A stretch of 5,297 nucleotides of DNA, taken from contig JALXCO010000188.1 in NCBI GenBank assembly GCA_026990885.1, positions 1 through 5,297 on the forward strand. Direction: 5' to 3'. Shown one piece after another: positions 4,688 to 5,297 of the stretch (the stretch's first letter is position 1; each line of letters opens with the position of its first letter). This DNA is from Desulfurococcales archaeon (GTDB lineage Archaea > Thermoproteota > Thermoprotei_A > Sulfolobales > AG1). The translations under genes and the position numbers were made by a program. Under the pieces are notes generated by a model. It did no database searches. It saw only the letters and a list, made by a program, of their open reading frames with translations, and was not told where the DNA came from.

Positions 4688-4710
4688 ATGAATATAGTTT
4701 TCGGCTCAAG

Positions 4711-4720
4711 CAATTTAAAG
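4711..4720 (-). promoter_or_regulatory. TATA box for the C/D sRNA
   Basis: CTTTAAATTG on the minus strand (4711-4720) is centred near 4716, so transcription should begin near 4689, three or four bases before box C at 4685. That is where a C/D sRNA should start. The element is palindromic (aatttaaa/tttaaatt), so it could also fire on the plus strand near 4742. Confidence 0.55.
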
Positions 4721-4776
4721 GCCCTCTATAGGGTTGTTTATGGATCGAGTATTTAGATTATCTATGTTAAACTATA

Positions 4777-5172
4777 GATCCGCTGGCCACACACCCCTAA
4801 ATTCAGCTAGATCTAAAATAGATCGAAGTAGCCAAAGCTACAGCCCACAAAACACTCGGGGATAGCGGTGTAGTTAACTGGCACTTAACTACACCAAGAG
4901 AAATTTAACCAGATCAAAAAAGATCTAAAAGATCAAGATCAAATTACATAACCAATATAAAAACCAGAAGTAATACACACAAACAATCGATCTACAGAAA
5001 TACCCACCAATTATCTAGATAAATAAACCCGAAAACACCGAGATCATTAATAGATCATAATACCACCATAAACAAAAAACAAAACACACTAGCACAAGCA
5101 ACTAGATCAATCAATAAAAGAAGTACTAATTAAAAATATAGCGAATCAATAAAGGCATAAGTACACTAGATC
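4777..5172 (+). repeat. Cluster of AGATC motifs
   Basis: The pentamer AGATC occurs eleven times on the plus strand, with GATC at 4777, 4810, 4821, 4912, 4922, 4931, 4937, 5042, 5053, 5105 and 5169, six of them as TAGATC. The minus orientation (GATCT) is rarer, about four times from 4777 to 5256. The densest part is 4911-4940, with four copies spaced 6-10 bases apart. GATC is also common in the genes of this window, by rough count about one per 135 bases in 1-1500, so the excess here is about three- to fourfold. Confidence 0.5.
4867..4895. repeat. Perfect 11-bp inverted repeat with 7-nt spacer
   Basis: The left arm ggtgtagttaa (4867-4877) is exactly complementary to the right arm ttaactacacc (4885-4895), separated by ctggcac (4878-4884). 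As RNA it would form an 11-bp hairpin with a 7-nt loop; as DNA it would bind a dimeric protein. No T-run follows on either strand, so it does not look like a simple terminator. Confidence 0.85.
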
Positions 5173-5255
5173 AGAAATAAACAAATACATTATACTGCTA
5201 ACCCATCCATTAATCAACTAGTATATTTTACTCGTATTACGGATATATCAATGAT

Positions 5256-5297
5256 CTATATGTTTCTGTATATATTACCTAGCTCTTTAGCGGTATT
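5256..5297 (-). CDS. Possible C-terminal end of an unknown gene entering from the right
   Basis: Read on the minus strand from the window edge, one frame gives NTAKELGNIYRNI and then TAG (5256-5258). The codons (AAA, GAG, CTA, ATA, AGA) and the purine-rich message resemble the window's real minus-strand genes. Thirteen residues are too few to identify a family. A competing reading exists on the plus strand: ATG 5251 opens MIYMFLYILPSSLAV to the window end, about 26 bases after a TATA-like tatatttta (5221-5229). Only one of the two can be real. Confidence 0.25.
   Translation of the reverse strand, partial: NTAKELGNIYRNI

Larger units (their letters stand above)
4720..5250. other. Long AT-rich region without a supported gene
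   Basis: About 530 bases hold no reading frame that looks coding; all frames on both strands are broken by frequent stops. The plus strand is markedly A-rich and G-poor from about 4896 on: 4921-4980 has about 33 A, 11 C, 11 T and 5 G, and 5041-5100 has about 33 A, 14 C, 9 T and 4 G. This contrasts with the pyrimidine-rich plus strand of the minus-strand genes to the left. The region contains an 11-bp inverted repeat (4867-4895), a smaller hairpin (gtagc at 4828-4832 with gctac at 4837-4841) and a concentration of AGATC motifs. I cannot assign a function. A replication origin, an untranslated RNA or decayed accessory DNA are all possible. Confidence 0.7.

Noticed and set aside
4828..4841. gtagc-caaa-gctac hairpin as an H/ACA sRNA
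   Set aside because: Only a 5-bp stem is present, with no pseudouridylation pocket, kink-turn or correctly placed ACA box.
4720..5250. CRISPR array or defined replication origin in the AGATC-rich region
   Set aside because: Repeats are only 5-6 bases with irregular spacing, so it is not a CRISPR. No origin recognition box or initiator gene is recognisable, so an origin is left as a guess only.

Overview
The window looks like chromosomal DNA from a hyperthermophilic crenarchaeon (Thermoproteota, class Thermoprotei). The evidence is a Cren7 chromatin protein at the left edge, an archaeal cytidylate kinase next to ribosomal protein L34e, a transcription factor B whose zinc ribbon is degenerate in the Sulfolobus TFB1 manner, an intron-containing tRNA-Phe without an encoded CCA, archease, BRE/TATA promoters, and heavy use of AGA/AGG and ATA codons. 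I see no mobile element, CRISPR array, integrase or other sign of recent transfer in the gene-bearing part.

Layout, left to right. 1-144 (+): 3' end of cren7. 228-635 (+): a VKOR-type quinone/disulfide oxidoreductase, probably read from a leaderless transcript. Convergent with it is a three-gene minus-strand operon running from about 2366 down to 644: rpl34e, then cmk, then an unrecognised 253-aa protein with a basic, hydrophobic C-terminus. Divergent from rpl34e is a DUF106/EMC3-like (Oxa1 superfamily) membrane protein at 2428-2910 (+), which meets the TFB gene (2916-3860, -) tail to tail. Upstream of TFB lies tRNA-Phe(GAA) (3985-4074, -) with a 17-nt intron, and upstream of that archease (4125-4583, -). 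A previously unlisted-type small gene, a C/D box methylation-guide sRNA, sits at about 4634-4687 (-) with its own TATA box. From about 4720 to 5250 no convincing gene is seen. That stretch is strongly A-rich and G-poor on the + strand, is dense in AGATC, and carries a perfect 11-bp inverted repeat. The last about 45 bases may hold a gene edge, but its strand is unclear.

Functionally this is information-processing housekeeping: chromatin (Cren7), transcription initiation (TFB), translation (L34e, tRNA-Phe), nucleotide supply (CMK), RNA processing (archease for RtcB ligase, C/D sRNA for 2'-O-methylation) and membrane biogenesis and oxidative folding (DUF106 protein, VKOR). L34e, cmk and DUF106 belong to a conserved archaeal neighbourhood that in many genomes also includes secY, adk, L14e and cbf5. 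Here DUF106 has been turned to a divergent orientation and the unknown 253-aa gene follows cmk.

No clearly new multi-gene system is evident. The best leads are: cmk, whose reading frame has no ATG, GTG or TTG upstream of its P-loop and so must start at a non-canonical codon; the C/D sRNA; the 11-bp inverted repeat inside the skewed intergenic region; the unknown cmk-linked membrane protein; and the close placement of archease with an intron-bearing tRNA.
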